DNA of 64,000 nucleotides from Ancylostoma caninum (Eukaryota > Nematoda > Chromadorea > Rhabditida > Ancylostomatidae): NCBI GenBank assembly GCA_037903475.1, contig JBAJFG010000475.1, forward strand, positions 682,001 through 746,000, read 5' to 3'. Shown here in pieces: positions 46,501 to 58,500 of this stretch; the first letter of the stretch is position 1; every line of letters starts with the position of its first letter. Position numbers and translations under genes: made by a program. The notes under the pieces are model-generated. The model was not told the origin of the DNA. It did not search any database and saw nothing but the letters and a program-made list of their open reading frames with translations.

Positions 46501-49500
46501 TCTCGTTCCTTTCCTTTTCTGACTGGTTTGCAGCTCATTTTAGCCATAAACACATATTCTACATCGCTGAAGTAATAACTACACATGTCAGTTCACAACC
46601 CTTCTTTTCTCAACGAGTCGTTAACCTCACCTCGCACCATGTGGTTTTCATAAATGCGCTCGGTTTAGTGGTTATCTCGAGTGTCTGCTTGCTCTCGAAT
46701 TTACGAGCGTTCGCAGCCCACCCTTTCGATCCAAGGCGAGATCTCGTAAGCGCCGTCGTTATGGTGCATGTCAAGCTCGATGTTGTTCGTTCTTTCTCTG
46801 TGCTGGTGCTGGCTTTATGAAGTTTGGCAGATACGTAGCTGAAAACTTATGTCAAAAGGCGTTCGGCAGCAGAGTAAATTGTCAGGCAGCTGTGTGAATT
46901 ACACCACAGTTCGTAGCCTTCTTCTACTCCATTTTTGTACTCCACTTTGTTCATATTTTGCGTCAGAGCTTGTTAACTGGAGATTTTCTCTTTTATATAC
47001 CTCACCATTCGCCGACTGCGTCTCTTCCTTGATTCTTTGAAAGTAATGATATTCTATCAGCGGCTTACAACACCAAATGTCCCATTTTTTCTTCGATATC
47101 ATGGTTTTGCCTCAAAAATAGTGGACCTTCACTCTTTCCTTACCTTTTGGAAACAGCCTGTTCATAAAAGCAGTGACTCGTCAACGCAGAAATTTCTTAT
47201 TTAGGCGTTTGCTCCTTTCTCCAATAAGTTCCGCTGTTTTTTTTTTCAGCTGTACTATGGCTTGCGAAACTGCTCAAGATTTATACTCAGGTTATCTCAG
47301 ATGAATCAGCTCAACTGAAGCCTATCCGTGTGGTGCGGATCTTACCTTCCCCCAGATAGAACTTTTTATTCTGCGGAAAAAAACGACAAAAACTTACCTA
47401 ACCAACACATCCCAACCTAACCCTTTTTGAATGATTGCCCATTATTTCCTGTTTATTGAATGCAGTGAAGGTGCTCTTCAAAACCACAGCGCTAGGACTC
47501 GCATAACCAAGCGAAACCAGGCAGGCAACCCAATTTTTGCGTCCTGTGTCTCCTAACATTACTTAGTCTCTACAATAACCAGTGACGCTAACCATCGTTG
47601 GTTTGCGGTGGTTATTATTTCATAAATCCCTGCCCAAAAGGTGTATGTTAAAGCAGTAGAAATAGACTAAAACGAAAGATAACATATAAAATTAAGCCAT
47701 AGTGAGTTTTCTATCGCAAAAATGCCAAAGCTTTTCTAAACTACTGGATGAGCTTCATGGCATAATTTTGCTTTTGTCATCACCTACTAGTATAGGCATA
47801 GTAAAACGGCAAACTCTAAGCTGGAAACTTAAGCTCCTCGATCAGGCGCAAAAAATCAGCGTAGTAGCAGCCTCATTGCAGCCTTACGCTCTTATCCAAG
47901 TGCTACATCCTCTCTTATGTGACATTCAAGAGCACTCTTCTAGCCTCTGCACCGTTTCTGAAGAATTCCAGCTTCACTCCAACTGCAAGGTGGTGTATCG
48001 CGTTTTTGACCTAAGCGGCGCCGGGCGGAGCATCAGCGGAAGGCAGCCCCTCTTCATTTACTGGCCCAGTTACCTGAGGCAAGGGATTTGTTGGCCTTTG
48101 ATCATCAGATCGGCATGCACAGTTACCGCTAACTTAAAAAGAAAGCCCCAGAGAATCTTCCAAGCTGTACAATTCACGCGTGCTTCTACTATGTGGTAGA
48201 AGCTGGGCCCAACCGCAGCCTCGACGCACTTCAGACGCATCTCAAACGCACGTGCGTACGACCTCGCAGCACCCGCGCGATATTTTCATTCTACGTGCGC
48301 ACGCCGCGCTGACCAGTGTTCCTGGGAAATCCTCCGCAAATGGATGCGTGCGTTTGACGCGCGACTGACGCGTACATCAAGGATAAATTGCGCAAATCTC
48401 TTTTCCGTCTTTTCCATCGAATTGTTCGTCCAATAGTTATCTATCCCAGAGCAGCCTCTGAATTTTGTCCGTTTACTTTTCCTGCGCATTTTTTTCTGAA
48501 TTTTCTTCCGCAGACTTGAACCTCCTGACTTCTCTTCCCTTCCTGAACTTCTCCAAAGCAGAGGAATCTTCTCGCACGCCTCTTAGTAGATTTGTGACAA
48601 GAAAATTCTACTTTAATTCTGCTTAGTCCCAGGTAAAACAACAGCGCTCTGCTTCAGCTACGAATCAAAGTGGAACGGAATGGTTTCACTCGTCTGGTGG
48701 TGAATAAGAAGGGATTGCATCACTCGATCCCTGTAAATCAAGAAGAGTACGACCAGCCGCACGAGTGCTGCGGAATGAGGTGGGCCAATCTTCCTCTGTT
48801 CTTCGAAATCCAAGAACTTGCCGTGGCTGGGAGTGAGATCCACTGAAGAATGACATATTCGAACGCTCTTTTCAGCTGCAGTCAGCAGCCGCCGTCCGAA
48901 GTCCCCAGAGTCCCGCCCCACGCCCCTTCTTCGCCGAAAAGCATGCGTTCGGACAGCACCCTCAGCGTCGACTCGGGCCAATGCTCAGGTGCACTTTTGT
49001 CCTATAAACATTGCCATAAACTGAAAAAACCCCTTACTTAGCTGGGTTCTCCTGCTAAGGAAAGAAAAATAAAAGTAAGTTTCCAGGTGACGTGGCTCTG
49101 ACCTCTCAACACTCATTCTCTTCATCCAGAGAAGAAAGAGAGGACAAGGAGCCCTTGGAAGAGACATCGTCTATCTTCCACGTCTACCAGCAGAGATGCC
49201 TCCCCGGATACGCTCGAATTGCCAGTGAGCGCTTTTATCAGACGCAGGAGCACTGTTTTCTATGTTTTTGTAGTCCACCATTAAAATCGAATGCCGGTCT
49301 CGGTTTCCGGTGGGTGAACACCTTCGAGGGGGGGGGGTCATAATTAGAGGGTTTCCTTGGAGGAGTTACTAGGTGAATCACATAAATGAACACTATTCGC
49401 TCATCCTAAGAATTTTTCACGCGTAATTCGCGCTCTTCACTTGCCCTTCTCACTTGAAATGGTCATCACTGAAGGTTTTTTGTCTCTCTTGAGTTCAAAG

Positions 49501-52500
49501 AGAAAACGGTGTTATTCTCGACCTGCACTCTTCTTCAACCTAAAGATAAAGTGAATCAATGACTGAGGATTCATGCATAAAAGATGAAGAGAAGCACTTT
49601 TGAGCAGTCTAGGGCGCTATTTCGGCAATTGACAGCTGTACGGGAAAATCGCAACTGAAAAAGAAAACTGCTAGGCCCTATGTCAACGGCAAATATCCTG
49701 CTGCGTCTTCTCCACATCTTGGTCTATATATTCCGATGCAGTGATATGTAGAGGGCGGACAAAGAGAACTCCCAACTCTACTAGTGATAACTTTTACGGG
49801 AGATACCGCACGGATTATGAGACCACTTGCGAGAACGAGATACGAAGAAATTTCTGGGATTGGTTGCCTTTAAATGGGACTCAGTCATTTCTTTGAGTTC
49901 CGCGTTCCGTCAGCGATATGTCATAGGATCCTAGGACATTTTAGTTTTGCGACCTGGATCCTACATACATAACTGAAAAAAGCCCAATTTTTGCGACAAG
50001 CTACAACAATACTATCCATCGATTATTTTTAGATTCGAAGGAGATTTTAAATAAGTCGGAAATTTGGGTTTTCAAGAAAAAAAGGGTAATACCACCCTTG
50101 AAAAATGACAAGAAGGGATATGGAGCTTTCACACCTTTAAACATTTGTATTTTCTGGATCGGGTTCTGATTTCAAGAGAACATTTCATTTTTTAGGTTAT
50201 TGGTTTTCAGGTTCGCTTCATTGTAATTTTATTTCATTAGTATTTTTATCCTTTTTGAAATTTAGTGCAATGTAAGTTTATGCTGATTGATGTATTCGCA
50301 TAATTCAACCCTTGAAAGAACTGTACTTCCACTAACAGCACAATTGTACTTACTCCCGTATGGACATAGTAGCTATTTCCGGTGGGAGCTATCTCTAAGT
50401 GGATAGCTCGAAACGCATTGGATTTCACATGGCTCTGAATGTAGTGTTGGAGAGCAGAAAAATCACATAGGGTGGTTCTGGTTTCGTGAAAATGGTGGTG
50501 AGAGCGGTGAAAGGGAAGGATACTTCATCAGTATGACCTTCCGTTGCGAGATGCATACTGCCTTACGGAAATCGCGATGCTAATTCCAAATCTGTTTTCA
50601 TCTGCTCCTAAATTTATCTCTATGAGGAGCTGTACTCGTTTTTCCATTTCACGAAGGCTCACGTAGGGTGCACAAGGTTGCTGTGCCAGGTGAGCTGTGG
50701 CCAGGCGGTAAGTCTCTCGCTCATTCGGGATTTTCAGAGGAATCCAGTAGGTGGAAGAAAAATGCGGAACAGAAGACTGTGAGGGGAACTCTCAACGTTG
50801 ATCCTGAAAAGCGAGAGGCTTACCAGTTCGTAGCGGTCCACATGGATCAATGGAACAATAACTTTGTGCGCCGTACGTGAGACGTCCTGATAATGAGAAA
50901 CGGGTATAACTCCTCACAGGGACAAATTTAAGTGAAGTTGAAAACAGATTTGAAATCAGCGTCGCGAGCTGCGTAAGGCAGTTTACACCTGGCTACTAAA
51001 GGCGATGATGAAGTACCCTTCCCTTGTTAGTTCGAAAGCTGGTTTTTCTAGTGATATCAGTTTAAGGCAGAGGAATATCCGGTTGAAACCGGTTTCTTTA
51101 AAAAAAACATTTTAAAAACGGATACTCTCCAGGCTTCTAAGACAACTGCAATTATCAAATACTCATAAAAGCGTGAAGGCTCTCCTGTTTGGTCATTTGC
51201 CTTATTCCGCGTGTTGTTTTAAGTGCTCATAAAGGACAAGCTGACAAGAATAGATGTAGGCACACTCATTCGTCTCAAGGGTTGTAATTGCTTCCGCTGT
51301 GAGCATGTTGAGCTTCCGTTGTGCATTGAACTATGGATCCGCACTTTTTATGTGAAGCATGCTTATCTGTATACAAAACGCTGTTGAGGGCTACATATGT
51401 ATATGACTGTATATGACTATTGTGCGAGGTCACTTTTTTCTTTGGAATGTTGACACCCTGAACGAGGAGATTTGCCACATGCACATGTAGCAACAGCACT
51501 TCTACATTCTATTTTACATTTTTTTCCAAATTCTTTAATTTTTCGAGCTCGTGAGTTTTCTTATTCCGGGGTGGTAATCGCGGAAAATTTAAAGAGTTTG
51601 AAACGAACGATAATCGTAGGATTACCTGAAGTAAGAAACACTGTGCTCGTTATTAATCTACGACTCCTACTCTTCTGGTTTTTCTGATGTAGAAGCTCAA
51701 AAATCTTGAGCATTCATTTGTTCTCTGGATTCTCTGGTGTACTATATGTACTGAACATGTATACATATCAGTGGCGGACGCAGGGGGAGGGACGGGGGGG
51801 GGGCCGAGAATGGGTCGCCAAATTTTCGAAATTACTTCACAATACAAATAAGAATCTTGCATTGGTTTATTTTTAACTAGATGGTATGCCCGGCTTCGCC
51901 CGGGTGTTTCACTACCCCGGGTATTTCACACCTGATGAGGGAATTCGCTGCCTTAGATAAATCCATTCAAGATATTCGCCACTCTAGAGATCAGCATGTT
52001 GACGGACCCGAATGGCCTTTTCTAACCGACCTATTGGCAGAAATGGAAATAAAAAACGAAGTTATTCAGATAATAACTTCATGGGAAATGCATGCCATAT
52101 TTGTGTTCAGCTTCCTTGAAAAAGCCAGTGAGTGCGCTCTTACCTGTCTCTAAGGAGAGGCAAAAAATTCAAAATCTCGACTGGAAACTCCATGAAACCG
52201 ATAACTCAATGCTACCATGCATAGTGGTTGTCAAATTTGTGTTCAGTGCATTCGAAAACCCTAGTGGGCCTTTCCCCGCCAAACCCTCAGCAAAAATTGT
52301 GGAAAATCGATAAAATCAATAGATCGATATCTTCATCCAAAATGGTTGTCATATTCGTGCTCAGCATATTGGAGAGCCCTGGTAGGCATGTCCTCACCGA
52401 CCCTTGGGGGAAAATAGCGAAGGATCGATAAAATCAATAAATCGATACCGCCATCCGAATTGGTTGTCATATTCGTGCTCAGCATATTGGAGAACCCTAG

Positions 52501-55500
52501 TAGGCATGTCCTCACCGACCCCTGGACGAAAATAGCGAAAAATCAATAAAATCGATATAATCGATAAGTTAATCGATAATCTCAGGTGTGAAGTAGCCTC
52601 TAACCTCTGCCGGCCCTTGACGGGCCAGCATGCAAAATTTGGTTCGGATCGGATAATCCTCTGCGATTTCTATATGTAACATACATACAAACACGCAAAC
52701 AAACACACAAACTTTCACTTTTATATATACAGATTGTTTGTTTTCATTATTATTTTTAATACAATTCTTATTTGTTATTATAGTTATTATTTTTATTAAT
52801 TCTATTTTCCATCTGGGTCCCCAAAGCGGCTGAGACCCCACTTCCCCCCCCCCCTTCCCCCCCCCCCCTCCCGCTCACTTTCTTTCACTGATACATATCT
52901 TAGTCACTGATTAGAACCAACGCCTTGCGAATGCGATGCAGAGGATGAGAGCGATTGGTGATGATTCTTCTCGAGAAATAATTCAGCATAAGCTTTTCTT
53001 CCTTGAAACCTAGCGGCCTCATGATGGACTTCACGCATAAATAGTGAAATCCAGAGCTAAATGTTCGCTTTACCGATGCGTTCCATTTGTGAGCATCCAA
53101 ATTGCTCCCATCTAACGCATCTCGCAAGCGGGGGATAGCGGAAGAATGGCGGCTTTTTTCTAATGCTGTGAGTGCGTCACTACATGAATTCCGTGGAACT
53201 GATCTGATGTGCGAATTTTCAATGAAACTATGCATCAATTAAGAGGAACAGTTTCTACGGTGTACCTCCCTTACCCAATAAGAATGCCGTTGACAAAACA
53301 AAATTAGCATCAAATTCGTGATCAACAGGTAAGGAGGCCCTTACCTCCTTCTTTTTTCTTTCTCTCTCTCCCTTCTCTCCCTCCATTAAACGAAATTTCA
53401 CGAAGGTTCCAACTTCCTCTATGGTCCACACTAGCGCTCCGTACGAGGGTGTGCTGTGTAAGGTTGAAGAAGGGCCATGCTCATGTGATCCCTCTGCGGA
53501 CCGAGTGTGAAGCTACTAGGAATCGGCCATATATCAATTTCTCAGCTGGGAAATGTATGTTGGGGCAGGTGAACAAACAGATGAGATATGGCAGCTCCTG
53601 CCCATTGGTTATCAGTGTAAGGCCTAACATATGTATTCGCGTATTAGCGGCGCTTGGGGTGTTGCACAGATGATTTCTTTTCATTCACTCAGTAACAGTA
53701 GTTAGCACAATTGCAATAAATGTAGCGTCTCATGTAAATGCTGGATAGTATTGCTAGTATTGCTGAGACGTTTAGTTTTTTTTCTTCAAGATCCACGTAG
53801 AACTAAGGCGGTTACTGGTAGTTACGGGCAATATGAAAAAAGTCAGAAAAGCTGAGGAAACGAGTAAAGACAAGGTAACTGCCTTGAAAAAGTTTCCTAT
53901 CAGCCTCAGATTTGATTTCAGTTGCTTGTAACAATGAGAAAAGAAATAATTTCACTTGAATCCGTAACAAGCAGATGAAATCTGCAGAAATAGGGAGACA
54001 CTGACCCTGGAGTCCTCCACCACTCTATCACTCATCCACCACGAAGCAGGGTGTGCGATGCGTTGTGACTGATATAGTTCTGATGAAACAGTGATTTTTG
54101 TTTTATCAGCAGGAATTCTCAAGACTGATTAGAGTGCTCGAAATTAATCACTTTGTGAAGGTGTCATTTCTTCCAACTCAAACCAAAACTAGTGCATACA
54201 TATGTATTTCTTCAAGTGTGGAAACTTTTACCTGCTATGAAATTGTGATGTTCTTTAAAATGAAGTACAAAATTTCGAAAATTTAACAAAATGGAAAACA
54301 GTGCAGCTTAGTCGTGAAAAGCTCGGAAGACGTGAATTGTGGAAATGGCAATGATCTAGGCGCTCGAAATCCCATATGCGTAGACTCCTATGGAGAATGG
54401 CATGAACCTCGAAAATATAAAGTTTGATATCCGAAATTTGGAAATGTGAGATCCCAAGTTTGTTATTGCCTGCCTTGCGGTGAGTTGTTTGTTCCGAAAA
54501 AATCTTGGATTTTGCATGAATTTCTGAGATTGCGGTGAGTCGCTGGTAGCTGAGAATTGAATTAGACGCGTGCTCTGACGCCACCGAAAATGCGAAATGC
54601 AAAATTTTTGAAGTTTGGAATTTCAAATAGCTCATGGGGTAGATCAGAGTGCGCTGATTCCGGTTGTGTGACTTTCATTGTAAATGGTTGACGATGAACA
54701 AAATCATGGGGAGCGGCGCTTCCGGCGCGTTACTGCGTTTATTTCGCAGATTTTAATGGCGGCGGGGCTGTACTTGTTTAAAAACGCTACATGTCTAGGC
54801 CGACTTCAGATAAAATTTACAAAAGGGCAAATTTCGCGAACAATTTGATTCTGGTCACAATTCCCAGGAATTTATTGCGAAGCTATCGATATACATAGAA
54901 TCAGAGGAGTGTGTTCATCAAGTTTTTGAATTTTTCTACAAAAGAATAAAACTCAGTGGTCATGTAGATCTTTCTCATAATAACTTCACGCATGTCGTCA
55001 AGTATGAAATGTCCGATTTTGGATGAGAAGATTTCGAGTTTTGTTTCTAAAGCAAGATGCAGTATAAGATATCCGAATATGTTCCTATACTATCCCACAG
55101 CCTTGCCATCTTAACTGCAGCTTGATTTCGCCAACAGCTTGGAAGCGTGGAATGCTAGAGGCGATCGAGTGGCGAAGAGCGTTTCCAACATCATGTTAAA
55201 AACTGAACATTTTCTCTAGCAAGAACTGAGCTAATTCCTGGAAGGAGTTGTGGTCAGATAGAGCAAGCTTTGCCCAGTACAGTGAGTGGCAGGTGGGTCC
55301 TCACCCCTGCTCCTCTGGCTTATGCAGCGTGGATTTGCGAAAAATGGTCAAAAATTGGCACACATTTTTGACGGTCAAACTGGGAAAAATTCGTTTACCG
55401 AACCACATCCAATAGTCACATTGCTTTGAACACCGAAATATTATTGAATTACAAAGGTCATACTTTGCTGCTTACGCTGACCTAGTTTCACTCCTATCCG

Positions 55501-58500
55501 CTTCCGCTACGGCCTCCAGCTCATCGATATCCAGGTCCATCATAAGACTCATTGTGGAGCTTTATGCCACCTGAGCGGGACTTCCCAAGCAAACGCTTTT
55601 CAGTGCATTTACTAGCCAAATGTCCTTTAACACTACTCTGATGTTCCTAGCTTTCTCAGCTCTAACGGCTGGAAAATGGAACCTATGTTCCAAAACGACA
55701 CGATTTTTCGTCTTTGAGTAGTTCTACAAAAAAAGCTTTCAAACAAAAATTCGAAGACTGATCAAAAACCCAGGAAGTGATTTTGAAAGGAAGAGGATCT
55801 GCTTTCATAATGCAAATAAAGATGAGAGGAGATCTAGTAAATCTTCGAAGATAGAGACTGTCAAACTGACCGCTTATAATATCGCACATCTCATACTTGA
55901 CGACCTAATATGTAGTATGCCTCTATTTCTCATCAATTCAAAAATTTTAATAACGCTTCGTTCAAACCTTATCTCTTATATTTCAATCTTTCATTTCAGG
56001 CACGATGGATCACATCCTGAGGACGGCCTCTTCAATATATTCACTGCTTTCTGGGCCATCCGATCCGTCCACCGCCAAGGATCTGCTCACGAAGACGACC
56101 GCCTTCATCCAAATCATCGAGGCTAGCCCTTGTGCACAACATCTTCCAAAATATGTTCGTCATTTTCTGGACACCAAACGAAGAAGCTGTGCAGAGAGCA
56201 CGAAAGGCTACTCTTTCAGGATACCAATGTGGTGAAGCTGCAAGTGAACGAGTTGCAACGCGACGCCGCCGAGGCGGGACTTCCGTTGACGATCACGAAT
56301 TATTTCACGATCGTTCTACGGAAAATGATCGAGCAAGTGCTGCAAATATTTTGCAAGGTGAGTTGGCCTGGAGAGTTGAATCATGGCGCCAGAGTAACAT
56401 TCAACGGGTTTTAGATCATCACAAGGTACCTAACGGAATGCGGCAATAAGGACCGTTTGGTTGTGATAGCGCTGGAGCACCTCATTCATTTGGTGCTTTT
56501 CGGGGATGAGCTGTGCTTGGAAGCTATACAGGTTTGTTTCTAGGCACCTTCATGGTGATTTTGCTGCTGAGTTGATGTAAACAAATGAGTGGATAAGTAA
56601 ATGAATGAATAAAGTATGTAAATATGTAGAATGTCACAATTTGATGTGTTCAAAGCATGATCCTGGATTCCAGTGCGGCGGCCTCCACTCCGTCCTGAAA
56701 CTCGTCCGACAGACGTCCACTCCTCCGGATACATGCCGGCTTCTGCTACGAGCACTGGCGGTACTCTGTGGTGTCTCCAAGGGATGTTTGTCTTTGTTGG
56801 CGGTGAGCTTTTCTCAGATCTTATTCTGGTGGTCCTCGTCTACCCCAACATCTGCAAGGTATTATCGCAAAAACGTCCATCCACTTTTAATCGCGAGGTA
56901 CTGCAGAAAGAGAATGGGGCAGACATAATGAGCAAATTTTCAAGGAAATGTTTTGCAACCTTGAGGCGCAGTTCACATTTTCTGTCCTGATTATTACTAT
57001 CCACAGTGTCTTGGCTATATATTTCATAAGTTCAGTACGTATATTTTCTCACACGTGTTTTCTTCATCAACCTTTTCCTGCAGGTCACCTTGCTCTACGT
57101 TGTGTTCTCATCAAAGCTTGACATTTGAGCCGTTTAATTTATCGTTCATTTTTATATTCTCTTTCGGCCAAGCCTCCTCATCTTCCTTTTCACCTTTCTG
57201 CCTCATCTACCATCACAGATTTAACTTAATGATTGAAGTGACATATCGTTTAATTCACATGAACATTCATATCCATTTCCGCGCAATTTTTTCTCTAGTA
57301 TTCTCATCCAGTATCTCTACTCTCCTACATATTATCCACAAGCCTAATAACCGTTATATAAACCATCTTGTACATTATTCATGAACCAGTCTGGCCGTCC
57401 GGCTAACGCCGGACTTCCAGACTTCTACTGATGCCCGTTTCTCTCGCATACTCCGCATACGATGCAGAAAAAAGGTGGACAGATTTTGTAGATCCTGTAT
57501 CCTCCCGAGTAAGTTCATCGACTTTTGGAAAGCTCTCGATTGCGTGAGCGATAGCCTTCCTCCACGTGGGAGAAGTAATTTCTTTTGATTGGCCCTAGTA
57601 GCCGTTGTTAATTGGACGTAGCCGATTCACTGGAAATGCTCTCTTGAAATAATCTATCTTTAGCAGGTTGTTGTAATAACTCAAGTGATAAGGGTCTGCC
57701 CATGTATGAAAACAGAGTGAAGGGTGGGGACGATTCAGATACAAATGGACTGGAATGAGGAGGGGAATACGGATAGGAATAGCGTGCACCTAGGTCACAT
57801 AGATAGAAGGAATAGCCGGAACGGTTGCCAGGGCACCATTCATGGAGAAATTTACCTAGGCCGTGAGGAACTTCCTTTTCTGGACGCGGGCGCCCTTATC
57901 ACAACGCTGGACCGTCATGCGTTTCCCCACCTTTGGGCGCCGGCGCACCCTTATCACAGTGGTGGCCCCATCTCCCCACTTCTGGACGCCGGCGCACCCT
58001 TATCACAGTGGTGGACCCTTATCACAGTGGTGGACCCATCTCCCCCACTTTTGGGAGCCGGCGCACTCTCATCACAGTGGTGGACCCATCTCCCCCACTT
58101 CTGGGCGCCGGCGCACCCTTATCACAGTGGTGCACCCGTCTCCCCCACTTTTGGGCGCCTGCGCAGCCCTTCTGTATTGACTTCATTGACGGACCCGTTC
58201 ATTATCCAACCCTCGATCTCATCCCAACCCCACTCAACCATACCACACCCATTCCTAGGCTTTCATATGATCTCACAATCACGATCACTGACCAATCGTA
58301 GAATTTCGTAACGGTCTGACACACATACATACTTACATACAGACAGACATGAAAACAGACTAAGCCCGTTATTATAAGTCATGATTATTATAAGTCATGA
58401 TAATGTCTCTTTATTGTTCCATCTAATTTGCCTAGGACATAAAAAAACAAAACGGTGATTATGGCGAAGAAATAGGATGACAAATGAGGAACCTTTTTTT

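Larger units (their letters stand above)
57388..58400 (+). repeat. Interspersed repeat with RTE-like tail in an inscuteable intron
   Basis: Begins with CCAGTCTGGCCGTCCGGCTA, the inverted relative of 17927-17963, and ends near ACATACATACTTACATACAG, GACAGACATGAAAACAGAC and AAGCCCGTTATTATAAG, a tail layout seen in nematode RTE-type repeats. It carries the minisatellite at 57937-58165. The open frames across it (for example 57724-58311) are translations of the repeat, not a gene. Confidence 0.5.

Noticed and set aside
50668..50880. 70-codon plus-strand frame
   Set aside because: It lies wholly within the palindromic element 50511-51025 and reflects its inner inverted repeats.
57937..58165. Regular direct repeats resembling a CRISPR array
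   Set aside because: Units abut directly with no unique spacers, differ from each other, and the genome is eukaryotic; it is a minisatellite.
57724..58311. 195-codon open frame and two overlapping ones
   Set aside because: The repeated peptide (LITVV / HPYHSG type) is only the translation of the 50-bp minisatellite in three frames.
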